This document shows positions 45,899 to 57,709 of a stretch of DNA of 64,000 bases, in pieces. The position numbers and the translations under genes are program-made. The notes under the pieces are model-generated. The model was not told the DNA's origin and made no database searches. It saw only the letters and a program-made list of their open reading frames with translations. Origin of the DNA: Cerrena zonata (Eukaryota; Basidiomycota; Agaricomycetes; Polyporales; Cerrenaceae); the NCBI GenBank assembly GCA_038087015.1, contig JASBNA010000096.1, forward strand, positions 53,024-117,023, written 5' to 3'. Numbering within the stretch: position 1 is the stretch's first letter; the number at the start of each line of letters is the position of its first letter.

Positions 45899-48371
45899 TT
45901 ATACCAGCTGAGCGGACAGGTTTTGTACGACTTGTGAAATTGTGGGGCGATGCGTCGGTTCCTTTGACCAGCAGGATTGCGCCAGCTCCCAAAGTTCTTC
46001 CGACATTTCTTGTCCTGTTTCGCAACTAGGCCGTACTGGACATCCACCTCGTATAACGTGAGGGGTTACTTGAATATCCAGAATGATATCCGGGAAAGGC
46101 TTTTGTCGAGTGTACAGCTAAAAAGGACTCATAAATAGTTTATGAGACATCATCATAAGGAGGCATACCTCTATACATACACGACCGAAAGAAAAGACAT
46201 CACATGCGTAGGTGGGTAATCGAACTTTATCCTCAACCTCGAGAAGTTCAGGTGCTAACCACCTTGTTGCGCCTCCCGCGTTGGGGCCGAAGCTCACAGT
46301 ACTGGCTCCAGAGAAGAATGCAAGTCCAAAATCAGCCATCTTAACATGTCCTTGTGAGTCGATAAGGATATTAGCTCCTCTCACGTCTCCATGAACGATG
46401 TCTTGATCGTGCAAGTACTCTAGACCCTGGGAGATCTCCAACAGCTGGAAGAAATATGAGAATGTCATAAAACAGCAAAACATTCGTGAGAAACATACCC
46501 AGCGATTATAGGGAATATCGTTAGGGGACAGGGTAAGCATAGCTTTGTGAACATTGCCTCCCAAAATCAGAGGTGAAACCATAGTAGGTGCATTCGAGAA
46601 TGTTTCGTTATCAATTCCATAGAAGGGTAGGATGAATCGATGCTCCAGCTGTCTCCAAACAATGGCTTCACGATAAAACGCCTAAAAATATCGTAAATCA
46701 TTCCGTCATTACACTAGGATGAATACACCAACCTCGCGGACACTAGAGTCGTTATGTGTTGATTTGAAAATACGCAGACGCTTCAATGCAACGCTTTGCT
46801 GGTTCCATTTGGCGATGAAGATGTCGGCGAAGCCACCACATTCATACACATCGTGCGATACATCTTCAACCCCAGTGATATGAAGCGAGTCTGGGATAAC
46901 CTGAGATCTTCTCGATAGCTTGACGATTAACCGGCCTAAATGATTGCCATGAAGGAATTTGGGCTCGTCGGTGTTGCGCCTATGGTGGTCAAGAGTCTAC
47001 AATTTTCAGTTAAGTAGACAATGCACCGCGAAGGCAATTAACTTACCCTTTGCATGAGTTTCAATAATGACATGACAAGCTCGCTTCGACATGCGAGTAC
47101 ACAATCGGCAGACGATGTTGTCAAAGCATCCCTCAGTAGCAATCTTGCCTGGACGTCTTTTTCCTGGTCAAGGATCCCAAGTTCTGATTCTGGGGGTGCT
47201 GCCCAAGGGCAGAGGAGACTTCGAAGTGCGAGACTGTGAGCCTCGGTATCCTGAGCTTAGTTTGAGCTTCAACTAGCTGGCCTTTCAACCGGTGAATTTC
47301 TGAATCTCTACGTCGAAGTTCCCTTGCTCTGAACTTATTGCCGACGACTGGAGACTCCCCACAGCTTTCGACATCATCCCCGATGTCGTCACTACCAAGG
47401 TCCGACGATACCCAGTCGTATTCACTGGAATAGGGACTGGAAGCAGGAGATCTCGAAGAAGCACGGCGAAGTGGGCTTTGGATTCGAGCGGGAACAGTAC
47501 ATATACTCAACCTTCGCTCGCTGTTGGGGGTAAGCATTCTTCGTGAAGACTGTACGTGTCGGATTGAAGGGAGCTGTGCAGAAGTTACGTCGCTTGGTAT
47601 AGTTGTGCCTGCACGTCTAGGTTGCGGGGCAAATATTCCATTCTGGAACCAAAAGGTGTGAGTTAGTGGTAATACACGAACTGAGTACGATTTCCTTACA
47701 GTGATTTCCGCGACTTGCGGGTGCCTTCGTACGAGTTCGGCATCTACGTTCCTCACCACTGCCTTTAAGTTCTCGTCAGAGTAGCGAGAGAAGTCATGCC
47801 GATATAATGGATTGACTGGGACGCTCGAAGTTCTAGGCGGTGAGAGTTGAGGGACTGCAAACATCTATTAGTTAATGGCATTCAAGATATAGAGAGGGAA
47901 CTCTACCAGGTGTCATCGCATCGCGACGTACAACTTCCTTGTAAACGTTATGTGCAAGAGCGTTGAATTGTGTGTCAGTCTGGCTAGAGTAGTAGCTCAG
48001 ATGCGGATGGGACGAAGCTACTTCAGGATCTACCAGATAGACAACTTTGAGTAATCTGTTCAATCTTCAATTCAAATACACGACTTACCAGTAGATAAGT
48101 AGGATCTGAAAGCTTGATGTAATGCGTGAGGAGTTAATGAAGTCATTTCGGCCTTGTCGTCATTTTGGAAGCCCGCCTTACCAATAGTAGGCGTAGAGCT
48201 ATAATCGCTGATCGCGGGCGAGGCAGGACTGCCAAATGTCTTGAAAGCTAGAGCCGTGACGGCGTGCAAGCTTTGTTTTAGGGTCGAGGGGCTCGACATA
48301 AGACGATGGCAAGACAGGCTCACAGTATGTTTCCCGCCGACTTTTGTTATAATGAGTGACGGATGCCTCAT
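45899..48371 (-). CDS. Protein kinase H (HGD-type, TKL-like)
   Basis: Protein kinase of the Agaricomycete type that carries HGD in place of HRD. Exons supported: 48371-48089, 48029-47907, 47854-47700, 47642 to about 47,255, then about 47,250-47047, 46996-46733, 46681-46499, 46444-46169 and 46117-45899. The N-terminal 300 residues are polar and Ser-rich, with a probable coiled coil (RRDSEIHRLKGQLVEAQTKL). Kinase motifs: nucleotide loop region CGGFADIFIA, lysine in VALKRLR, IVHGDVRGANIL catalytic loop, MADFGL, and GGATRWLAPELL. Around 47,250-47,254 the frame changes by one base between QTKLR and DTEAHSLALRSLL; this is either an unseen intron or a one-base deletion. Substrates unknown. Confidence 0.75.
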
Positions 48372-48777
48372 GTTTCACGCATGGTGCAGCGGGGGAAACA
48401 CGCAGAAACTTAGTAAATGATAGACAAGTGTGGAAAAGTCAAACTAAAGTGCTCAGCTCATCAGGATTTGTCCTCGATTTGAGTTGGGAGTGAAAGCAAC
48501 GACTCGCTAGAGGGGTCCCATCTGCTACAAGACCTATTAAAAAGACATTGTTCAGTATCCATTGCTTGATGATTCTATCAATCTCAGAGTAAACTCCAAC
48601 CTAGGCGATGCCGTGGGATAACAGGTTCCTTTGACCAGGGACATGCTCCCCTTCGCGTAAGTTGGTCTAACCGGAAGGCTAGACAGCTCGAGCATTCTTA
48701 TCACCGTGAGTTGTGATCCATTTCACATCACGCAGACATCGGACTTAACAGGAAGAGTATCATACACGTGGAAAGCA
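48372..48777. other. Intergenic, no gene seen
   Basis: About 400 bp between kinase H and the stop codon of kinase I. It should hold the promoter of H; no specific element recognised. Confidence 0.5.
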
Positions 48778-50424
48778 CTAGGTGCTACGCGAGGACGTCA
48801 ACCTTGGCCCAGAAACACGCCAACATGAAGCAAGTACATCCACCACGTAATCTATATCGGGGCGCGAGGAGCGAGGATGCCAGCAATGCTGAACCATGCC
48901 CCAGATGATATCGGACATGACTTCACCGCTCGCAGAGTTGGAACGTGGTCTTGAAGGCCGATGACCTTTGGATACATGCGAGTAAACCTGATGATGCACT
49001 TTGATGAATGGATAAGGACTTTGCAACGTGTAGAGCTAAGGTTTGCAAGTTAGCACCGAGTGTCTCTTCACAAATCAAGTGCTGAATCATACACACTTCT
49101 ACACAAAAGCAACCGAAGGAGTAGACATCGCATGGCCTTGTGGGTCGTCGAATCTCGCCTCCGTCGAGAAGCTCAGGAGACATCCATTGCAGCGTACCAC
49201 CGTTGTGGGACCCCGAAGTGACGGTGGTAGCGTCAGTGATTGTAGAAAGGCCAAAGTCGGTGATTTGAACATGGCCTTGGTCATTGATCAGGATGTTGGC
49301 CTATGAAACAGAATGTTATTTACTATCACACCAAAACTACCGAATGAAGTAACACTCACTCCACGAATGTCTCCATGAATCACATCTTGTTTGTGAAGAT
49401 ACTGCACGCCCCTCGCAGATTCTAGAAGCTGCAAGGAACACAGCTTAATCAGTCCTATGAAAGTGATCGTGCAGGACAACACGCACCCATCGAAGCAGTG
49501 GAATGGGCTGTAATTGTTCCTTCAAAATCTTTGCAGTCTGGATGATATTTCCTTTAGCCATCCATGGAGAGACCAGTCGTGGTTTGGGCGGGCTACAGCT
49601 GGAGGTTTCGATGTCGATTCCTAAGAATGGCAAGACGAATGGATGTCTTAGTTGCCTCCAGACAATCGCCTCCCGAAGGAAGTCCTGTGAGAGATTAGCT
49701 ATTGGGGATTGTAAAATACGTGACGAGAAGTGGTTACCTTGGTAGACTTCTCATCGTTCGTTGTGTGATTAAATCGAAGTTGCTTCAAGGCAACAGTTTT
49801 CCCTTCGAGTAGTCCTTGGAAAACATCAGAACTACCACCGAGCGTTATCGGGTCAGAATTATCGCAGGCTGTACCAGCGACATAAAAAGCGGTTGGAACG
49901 AAATCGGGCGTCCTCGAAAGCTTTAGCAAGTAACGTAGTAAAGTACGATGCTCGCTTGGACGAAAGGCGTCTTCGTCGTAGCTGTCATAATCCGATAAAT
50001 ACTCCTTGTGCGAGTCATCTAGTTTCTATTAAGATATCATTATAAGGAACAGTAACTGTATATATGATATTCTCACCTCTTGAAGTAGTCGCTGGAAGGC
50101 AACTGCAACTTCACCTCGAGCAAATTGTATAAGTGCTTCGATCTTGTCTGGGGTATCTAGAATACTTTGAAAAAGCAACTCGGCCTCGTGTTGTGATGAG
50201 TAAGACTGTTGGGTCTGACGAGTACATTGAGAGACGGTGGGAGATGGAGAATCCATGGGAGAAGAAGAGTTGTATCCTTCGTCGGATGTATCTGAACGAA
50301 GAGTTAGTTTTCCGTGGTGTCCCGCTAGTGGTTGAAACGTACTACTTGTGGATGAGTCCCCGTGGTCCTCAATACGGATATCAGATGGAGTCACTACAGC
50401 ATTTTGGCTTTCAATGGCCCACAT
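48778..50424 (-). CDS. Protein kinase I (HGD-type, TKL-like)
   Basis: 454 aa kinase with a complete hand-built model: exons 50424-50077, 50025-49738, 49684-49487, 49428-49360, 49300-49097 and 49035-48778; introns 51-61 nt, all GT-AG and frame-consistent. The N-terminal 130 residues are Ser/Asp-rich. Kinase motifs: GGSSDVFQGLLEGKTVALKQ (degenerate glycine loop and lysine), DVIHGDIRG then ANIL across an intron, ITDFGLS, GGTLQWMSPELL, and DVYSFGCFCVE. The C-lobe ends with CWHPRSSRPD. HRD is HGD, as in its two neighbours, but the catalytic Asp, Asn and DFG are kept. It lies head to head with kinase J across 1.3 kb. Confidence 0.88.
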
Positions 50425-51703
50425 AGTGCTAAGAAGAGGGAGAGGTTAAACGGGAACGTGAAGAAGGAATTGATCGTACGATTGACCTTCGTGGCTCATT
50501 GGGGAGAGTAATATATTTCGCGCGAAATCAACACCGCCATTCCTTGTCCAAGACATGAGGTTTGGGTGTGGGATGGTCCTTGGGGCAACCAAATGAGCAG
50601 GTCTTCGCGTTCGTTGAGTCCAGTGTCATGTACCTGCGCATGATGTAGGGTTAGAGGTGGCACTACTCTTATCGCGATGCTGTCATTACTGTAATGAATG
50701 GCCCATTACAGACACATACAATGGGTCTTCAGGAGCCCCAAAATGAGTGATGAATGGACAAAGTTTCAACCTGGACTCAGAACTAATATAGCACAAGGGC
50801 CCGCTGGATCTTGCCGGATGAATGAGGACATACTACTAGCAGAAGGTAGGCCATGCGTCAGAAAGCGAGATAATAATAGCACTTTTTATTAGCAAAGATA
50901 TACCTGGAAGTGTATCGACCCTTCTTCTCGGGTTAAGGGTCATCGCAATCATTCATTCGAGCTTAGGAGAGGGGGATTTGACCTCACGAAACCCACGTAG
51001 GAACATGGCATGAAGCGAATAAGAGTTAGAATTTGCTTATCATCGACCTACAACATGCTTGTCAGGGCTATCGGTACTTTGGAGGTTTGAAGATGAGGTA
51101 TGTTGGTCAGATTTAGAAAACTGCGAAACTAATGTCCACCTCGGGGTTGGAAATTAATATTGACAACCTGTCGTTATAGGCTCATTTTACATGCTGCGAT
51201 GCATGTACTTAACCCTATTGAAGCCCAATCGTGCCCGATGCTAGACGATAAGTGGTGGTAGAGTACAAAGAAGACACGGTGAACAGGGCGCCGTGAACGT
51301 CCCGGCAAACCGTGTCGCCAATTCGGTTGTTTACTACTGCTTTTGCTCTTTTGTTTCCCAATCACGTCGTGCTGACAGGTATATGCATGCTGATTCCTGA
51401 AGCTTGAAGTCTCTTGATCCTCGTGTAGAATGCTCCTATAATGCATGCGTGCCTAGCTCCGCCTTTTTTTACCTCACTTTCGAGTTGATTATGCGATATA
51501 AACCTATACAGTCACAATCAGTCTTAGAGAGACGACGACCCAGCTTCCTCTCTTCATACAAGATTATCCTTCGAGCCGGGCAATGAACGACTACCGGTTT
51601 CTTTCCGTCGAAGTGGCTCTTGTCTGCTGAGGTCCTAGGTTGGACGCACTCCAGATTGAATTGATATACAGTTGTTCACTCTTTTCCCGACGTTCATTTG
51701 AGC
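50425..51703. other. Divergent intergenic region between kinases I and J
   Basis: About 1.3 kb likely to contain both promoters. Short frames on each strand have no features of genes. Confidence 0.5.
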
Positions 51704-53474
51704 ATGCTGGTATGTAGTACGCTTATACTCCCTGATCATGTACTAATCATGTACTGATGAATTACCCCATTATACAGCCTAGGTATTATGGTCCCTTTTC
51801 TTCTCCAAGAAAAGAGAGACGAGAAAATGCCCCAACACTCTCAGTAAGTGATACTCTTACAATCTCTATGATGGCGTATGAGCTAAGCCTAGAATGAAAG
51901 CTATCCATTCACCAGACAATAGATATTTCTCTATGCTCGATACCCCTCCCAGCGGATGAAGAAATTGCTCGAGGAGGACTTTTTGCACCTACTTCCGCTA
52001 ATCCGCACACGACATTGACGATTGTACAATACAACCTACCTCCGCACCTAAATCCATCATACTCAGCCCCACTCAAACGAACAAACTCCCAGCCAACCAC
52101 ATCCTCAAACACCTCCTTCGTGAGATTAAACCCGGTGCTACAAGCTGTACCCTATACCCAAACTGCACCCGTACTGCCTAACTGGACCTCGAAAACGACC
52201 GCTCCTCATGGAAGACTACATCCTTTGCCAGCAAAAGATCGCCAGGTAGACACCCCTCCAACACCAGTGCGTGATCCGTCGTCACATTACCTCTTGCGCT
52301 CACGTTTCATAGAATACCATACCCGACAAAGATCCTGATGAGAAAAATGAGAACCCGCAAAATTGCGATGATCTCAGGAAGATTCTCAGGAAATGCCGCG
52401 AAGTTTGCGACCTTCCTCCCGACTACTATGCTTCAGGAGTAGAACTTACTTCAACGGTATATGCTTATGGCGGGTTTTCTGACGTTTACAAGGGCAGATA
52501 TCTTAACAGGGATGTTGCTGTGAAACAGCTTCGTGTTCGTCCTGATGCAGACGGGGAGAAAGCGAAATTCAGGAAGGTACGAAGATTTGAACGAAAACAG
52601 CAACTAAATCTGACTTCACCATTACCCTGTCCAGAAACTCTTTGTTGAGGTTATATTGTGGAAGCAATGCGACTATCAATATATCCTGCCACTTATTGGA
52701 GTTGACTTTGATCCATCTTCCAGACCGCGTCTAATTTCGCCCTGGATGGAGAAGGGTAGCATTTTAAAGGCAGCGGAAGCCCTGAAGCATGCAAATAAGG
52801 AATACCCTGCCGGTGAATGGGTGAGTAAAACTATTTTCTTTATACATATATTTTACGAGATATCTGTCTTTCTGTAGCTACTGCAAACCGCCAAGGCTCT
52901 CAGATTCTTGAGTGAGAAAGGCATGATCCACGGGGACGTACGAGGGGTCTGTGTTGTGTAATCTTTTCTCCTCGATTGCATATGCCTTAACAAGTTTCTA
53001 TAGGCCAATGTGCTCATCACAAATGATCTGCGTATTCAACTTGCCGATTTTGGCTTAAGTTCTCTCATCAATGCGACTAACGATAGTCATGGTTCGTATA
53101 ACGGAGGCGCTACTCAATGGATGGCCCCAGAACTCTTGACTGGTGACTCACGTCCAACACAAGCATCGGATGTTTATTCGTTCGCCTGTTTTTCTATCGA
53201 AGTACGAACCAAGATCATTTTCTTCATAGCGTTTTGAGTGACTGACGCTCCAATTTAGGTCTACACTCTGCGAAACCCCTACCCTTCTAGGAACCATAAC
53301 CTCGTGGCTAGACGTGTCATCTCCGGACACCGCCCTGGCCGTCCTTCTGCCCACGCTGATATGCCTATGTCAGACGACCTCTGGCACCTCATGAATCTGT
53401 GCTGGAATGCAGACCCTTCAGAGAGGCCCAGTGCGCCCGCCTTGGTTAATCACCTCACTCGTATGGGCTTATAA
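51704..53474 (+). CDS. Protein kinase J (HGD-type, TKL-like)
   Basis: 451 aa. Proposed exons: 51704-51709, 51778-51843, 51916-52266, 52313-52576, 52635-52820, 52878-52946, 53004-53201 and 53259-53474. The first coding exon is only ATGCTG followed by a consensus gtatgt donor; it is the only start found that keeps the downstream frame. The donor at 52,267 could instead be 52,246, both in phase. The N-terminal region is Pro/Thr-rich. Kinase motifs: YGGFSDVYKG, VAVKQLR, MIHGDVRG then ANVL, LADFGLSS, GGATQWMAPELL, and DVYSFACFSIE. The end has CWNADPSERPSAPAL. Exon borders in the kinase domain match kinase I, supporting duplication from a common ancestor. Confidence 0.85.
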
Positions 53475-53992
53475 CTTTCATCTCGTTGAACATTCGCCGG
53501 CGCATTTCTTGTTAGGGCTGTTTTTGGCGGACTGAACCTACGGACTGAGTTGAATTATTATTAGTCTGAGACTAGGAGCGACATACTATCTCTATTATAT
53601 TCAAATCGTCTTGAACGTCTACTATCATTGCCCCCTTCTCTACGATTCCCCAGTGACGGGCTGTTCCCTATCCTTGTAGCAAATATTATTTAATCTTTTC
53701 GCTAGAGAAGCGACGGTAGGATCGACTCTGTATAATATTAATTTATCGAGAATTCAAAAAACCCTTTCAAGATTGGATTACCCAACCGTTTATATCGAAT
53801 ATAGAGAGTGCTTGAACTTGAAAGCATACTATATTGGGCGGCGGCAATCCAGGTGAAATTGCACGTGTCGTTCTGGCTGAAATTGGCAAGAAAGAGATAG
53901 ACGACACCTTTCTTCCGCCCCCTCAACCACCTTGAGGCATTCAGTTGCCTCTGTACCCTTCCTGCCCTTTCTCTCGACCTTCTCCTCCCAAG
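53475..53992. other. Intergenic
   Basis: About 520 bp upstream of eIF2A. A CT-rich tract (about 53,920-53,992) lies directly before the ATG, typical of a fungal housekeeping promoter and leader. Confidence 0.5.
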
Positions 53993-56089
53993 ATGGCCTC
54001 TCAACCCTCTCAACAATATGCTTGTAAGTTTGCGATCCGATAGATACCACTCATGTGTTGACTCGGCATCTACAGACCGCGCACAAAAGAAAATCGGTCT
54101 TGTTGGAGGCACTCCCAATTACACGCCTCTTGATAACTTCCAGAATCCAGATGTCCCAGCTCGCACATACAAATACAGCTCCGATGGACGTCTCTATGCG
54201 TATGCACTCCCCTCTGGTGTTCACATCTACCAGGCAGAAGGCGCGCAGTTGCTTCAGGAGCTGCCGCTTCAGAACATCGTCGAGATCAACTTTTCGCCGC
54301 GTGGCACATATCTCTCGACCTGGGAGAGACCGGTGAAGCTGGAGGATGGTCAGCAACACAAAAACCAGAGAGTCTTCTCCGTCTCGACTGGCGAGGAACT
54401 TGTCGCATTCACCCAAAAGTCGCAGGAAGGGTGGGATCTGCAGTACACCATCTCTGAGTCGCATGCTGTTCGTCTTGTGGGGCAGGAGATCCAAGTTTTC
54501 CGCCCCGCCGAGTGGTCCAAGGGCGTTGCTGACAGATTGAAGGTCGAGGGTGCAACTTCGGTGACGCTGAGCCCTGGGTTGAACCCTTCCATTGCTGTCT
54601 TCGTTGCCGAGAAGAAGGTAAGAGCTTGCTGTCAACAATGTATGCTCACTTATTCACACTTCCCCCACAGGGCCAACCTGCCAGTATAAAAATTTACAGC
54701 CTCACGTCTCTCGCCGGGCCACCCACGTCACAGAAGACATTCTTTAAAGCGGACCGCGCCACGATCAAGTGGAACACCATCGGCACACAGGTGTTAATAC
54801 TAACTCAGACGGATGTTGATCAAGCCAACAAGAGTTATTATGGCGAGACCGGTGGTTTCTACCTGCTCAGTGCGTCGGGCAACTATGATTGCCGAGTCAC
54901 CTTGGACAAGGAGGGACCTGTTCATGACTTTGCTTGGAGTCCCAACTCCAAGGAATTCGCTGTCGTGTATGGTTGTAAGTGTCGGCAATCAGTTTTGTGC
55001 TCCATGTGTTTCTGATTTTTGCTGCTCCAGACATGCCCGCAAGGACCAAGCTGCTTGACCAACGTGCAAAACCGCTACACGATTTTGGCACCGCATTCTG
55101 CAACTTTATCTCGTTCAATCCCCAAGGCAGATTGATTGCCCTCGCTGGTTTCGGTAACCTTGCAGGCACTCTCGATATTTACGATCGGCGCACTCTGAAT
55201 AAAGTCACAAACATCGACGCCGCGAACACCTCCCACTGTGAATGGTCTCCAGATGGCCGTTTCCTTTTGACTGCGACCCTATCCCCTCGCCTACGAGTGG
55301 ACAACGGTATCAAGATCTGGCATTGCACGGGGCCGCTTATGCACGTTCAGTTGATCGATGAGCTCTATCAGACATCGTGGAGACCCGCGCTCATTGACAC
55401 TGTTCCTCAGTTCCCGCAGAATATTCCCGCCGCTCCTGCACCTTCGCCAAGTGTACAAGAGCTTGCCAATGTCGCGAAACCTGCACCAGTGAGGGCTGCT
55501 GTAGCCTATCGACCTCCTGGCGCACGTGGCCTTGAGGCATCTTCCGCCTATAAGCGTGAAGATGGAACACCGAGTGGTTCGTCGACGCCCAATGGTCGCT
55601 TCAGTCGCAGTCCCGCTCCAGGACGCACGCGTACGAAAAGACATGTTCCTGGTGCACCGACTTCTCCGTCCCCTGTTCGGAGCCCTGAGCCGGAGAAGAG
55701 AGGAAGAAAGAACAAAGGCAAGAAGGATGGTGGCAAAAAGGAGCCTACGACTCCTAACGGAAGGCCTTCGCTTGAGATACAAGTGAACGGCAAAGCCACA
55801 AATGGTGCAATGAGCCCCACTAACGGCTCTGTGCCTGAAACACCGGCAGAGGGAAGTATCCTGGATCCCATAGCCAAGAAAGTTCGTAACTTAAACAAGA
55901 AGGTTCGTCTTCTTCCGTTCCATGCACCGCTTCCCGACGTTAATCATATCTCGATACCAGCTCAAAGCAATTGAAGACCTCAAAGATAAATCAAACAAGG
56001 GTGAACGCCTTGAGGCTACGCAGCTTAAGAAGATCGAGACGGAAGCTGAGATTCGTGCGGAGCTCTCCAAGCTTGGAATTTCCTCATAG
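53993..56089 (+). CDS. Eukaryotic translation initiation factor 2A
   Basis: eIF2A-type protein of 625 aa, which can deliver initiator tRNA to the 40S subunit in non-canonical initiation; cytosolic. Exons are 53993-54023, 54076-54617, 54671-54974, 55031-55902 and 55961-56089. The N-terminal two thirds form a beta-propeller (WD40-like), seen as ARTYKYSSDGRLYAYA, VEINFSPRGTYLSTWER, VHDFAWSPNSKEFAVVYG, FNPQGRLIALAGFGN and CEWSPDGRFLLTATLSPRLR. This last is the best conserved family motif. An inserted basic/Ser/Pro linker (about residues 440-570) precedes a C-terminal helical segment with LKAIEDLKDK and LKKIETEAEIRAEL. It is on the plus strand and single copy here, with no defects. Confidence 0.95.
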
Positions 56090-56733
56090 CCTCTACATAC
56101 ATATACGCCCCGTTTTGTTTGCGTATAACTTTCGCTGCTATATATTTACACACACCCGAGCAGCTTGGAATGTTCTTTATAGACTTCCACATATGAATCC
56201 GTTTGTGCTTGATTGCTAGGTGTGGCTATGCTTATGGACCATTCCCCTTCCCTCTTCGTCCTAGAATGCTTACCTGTTTACGCGTGTTCAATATGTCGGT
56301 CGTTGGTCATTAGGTGAATAGCATAATTTATTGCATCCCTTCGTCTCGTTCGGAACACAGGTACGAGTTGAGCAGGGACGTAAGTGAATAATGCAGCTAT
56401 ACCTCCATCACTACCCTGGCGCTTTGCATTGCCTTTTGATGACAGTTTACCGGTGCGTGAAATGTCTCATTCCAGGAAGTAAAGTTTAGAAGTCGTCATG
56501 CAAAGAGATGATGTTGGATGATCACATGTATAACCTCGTCGCGCCGAAATTTGGTCCAAGGTTTCATATCCGTGTGTTCGCCGCCCAGAGAACCCCATGG
56601 GTATACCCTATCTTCTACTGTCGGCTATCCGATGCGGATTGAGTGATGATATAAAACCAAAGGTGAGTGGGAACAAGAAGCAAGAGCTTAACAACCAACA
56701 CTCTTTCCCCCTCGTATACGCCACAATCGAACG
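56090..56733. other. Intergenic
   Basis: About 640 bp between eIF2A and the hydrolase. No gene. A short minus frame (56,608-56,805) overlaps the next start codon and is not supported. Confidence 0.5.
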
Positions 56734-57709
56734 ATGTCGACCCCGTACCGCGAAGGCGAAGTTGAATTTAACGTCCCTGCAGCGGGAAAGCCCTGCAAGA
56801 CGCATTATTGGATATGCGGCGACTTGTCCTCAGGAAAGACGCCTCTTGTCACACTGCATGGAGGTCCTGGCGCCACGCACCATTACCTCACTAATCACGA
56901 CGAGCTTTACAGAGCTCATGGTATTCCAATCGTCTTCTACGACCAGATAGGAAACGGTGCCTCCACTCACCTTCCCGAGAAGAAAGGCGACGGAAGCTTT
57001 TGGACCGTCCAGCTCTTCATCGACGAGCTTAATAACCTTCTCGGCCATCTCGGAATCCAGGAGTATGACCTCCTAGGACACTCTTGGGGAGGGATGCTAG
57101 CCACGAGTTTTGCCATCCTCCAACCAAAGGGGCTGAGGCGTCTCGTCCTTGCTTCGTCTCCGGCGAAGATGGAAGATTGGGAGAAGGCGGCGGGCGGGCT
57201 GAAGGCCTTGCTTCCGAAGGATGTGCAAGAGGTTCTGAACAAACATGAGGCTGCTGGGACTGTGGAAAGTCCGGAGTACCAAGCCGCCTCGGACAGATAC
57301 AATGAGGAGTTTACTTGTAGGGTCAAGCCCATGCCTGAGGGTTTCGTCAAGAGCTTCCAGGCCATCGCACAGGATCCTACAGTGTACATGACGATGTGAG
57401 TTTCAAAAATCGCGGTGTCATTTTTGGCGATCTGACATTAGTGATCAATCAGGAATGGGCCTAGCGAGTTCTTCATCTCCGGAACGTTGAAGAGCTTCGA
57501 CATCACGGCAGATCTATATCGAATTGACGTACCAACCTTGCTAACAAACGGGAAATGGGATGGGGCGCAAGGATAGTGTGATGAAGAGACATTTCGTTAG
57601 TATACCCAAAGTCAAGTGGGTGACCTTCGCCGAGTCAAGTCATGCACCGCACTATGAGGAGACTGGGCGTTACATGGACATACTTGGAAGCTACTTGACA
57701 GATGCGTAG
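56734..57709 (+). pseudogene. S33-type alpha/beta-hydrolase with a single-base frameshift
   Basis: Proline-iminopeptidase-like (S33) or amino-acid-amidase-like enzyme and the best preserved of three paralogues in the window. Exon 1 is 56734-57395, the intron 57396-57452 (57 nt), and exon 2 is 57453-57709. Seen: HGGPGATHHY (oxyanion loop, residues 42-46), GHSWGGM with Ser117, NGKWDGAQ (Asp) and SSHAPHYEE (His). After GAQ an extra G (gcgcaaggatag, near 57,571) puts TAG at 57,574-57,576 in frame. As read, the product is 261 aa and lacks the catalytic His. Without that base the frame continues to 57,709 and would give 305 aa. A sequencing or assembly error is a real alternative because everything else is intact. 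Confidence 0.8.

Noticed and set aside
47054..47276. Two plus-strand frames of 61 codons within kinase H
   Set aside because: Antisense to supported kinase exons, with no splice or motif evidence.
55291..55898. Minus frames of 163 and 116 codons within eIF2A
   Set aside because: Antisense shadows of the eIF2A linker, where the low-complexity coding leaves the other strand open.
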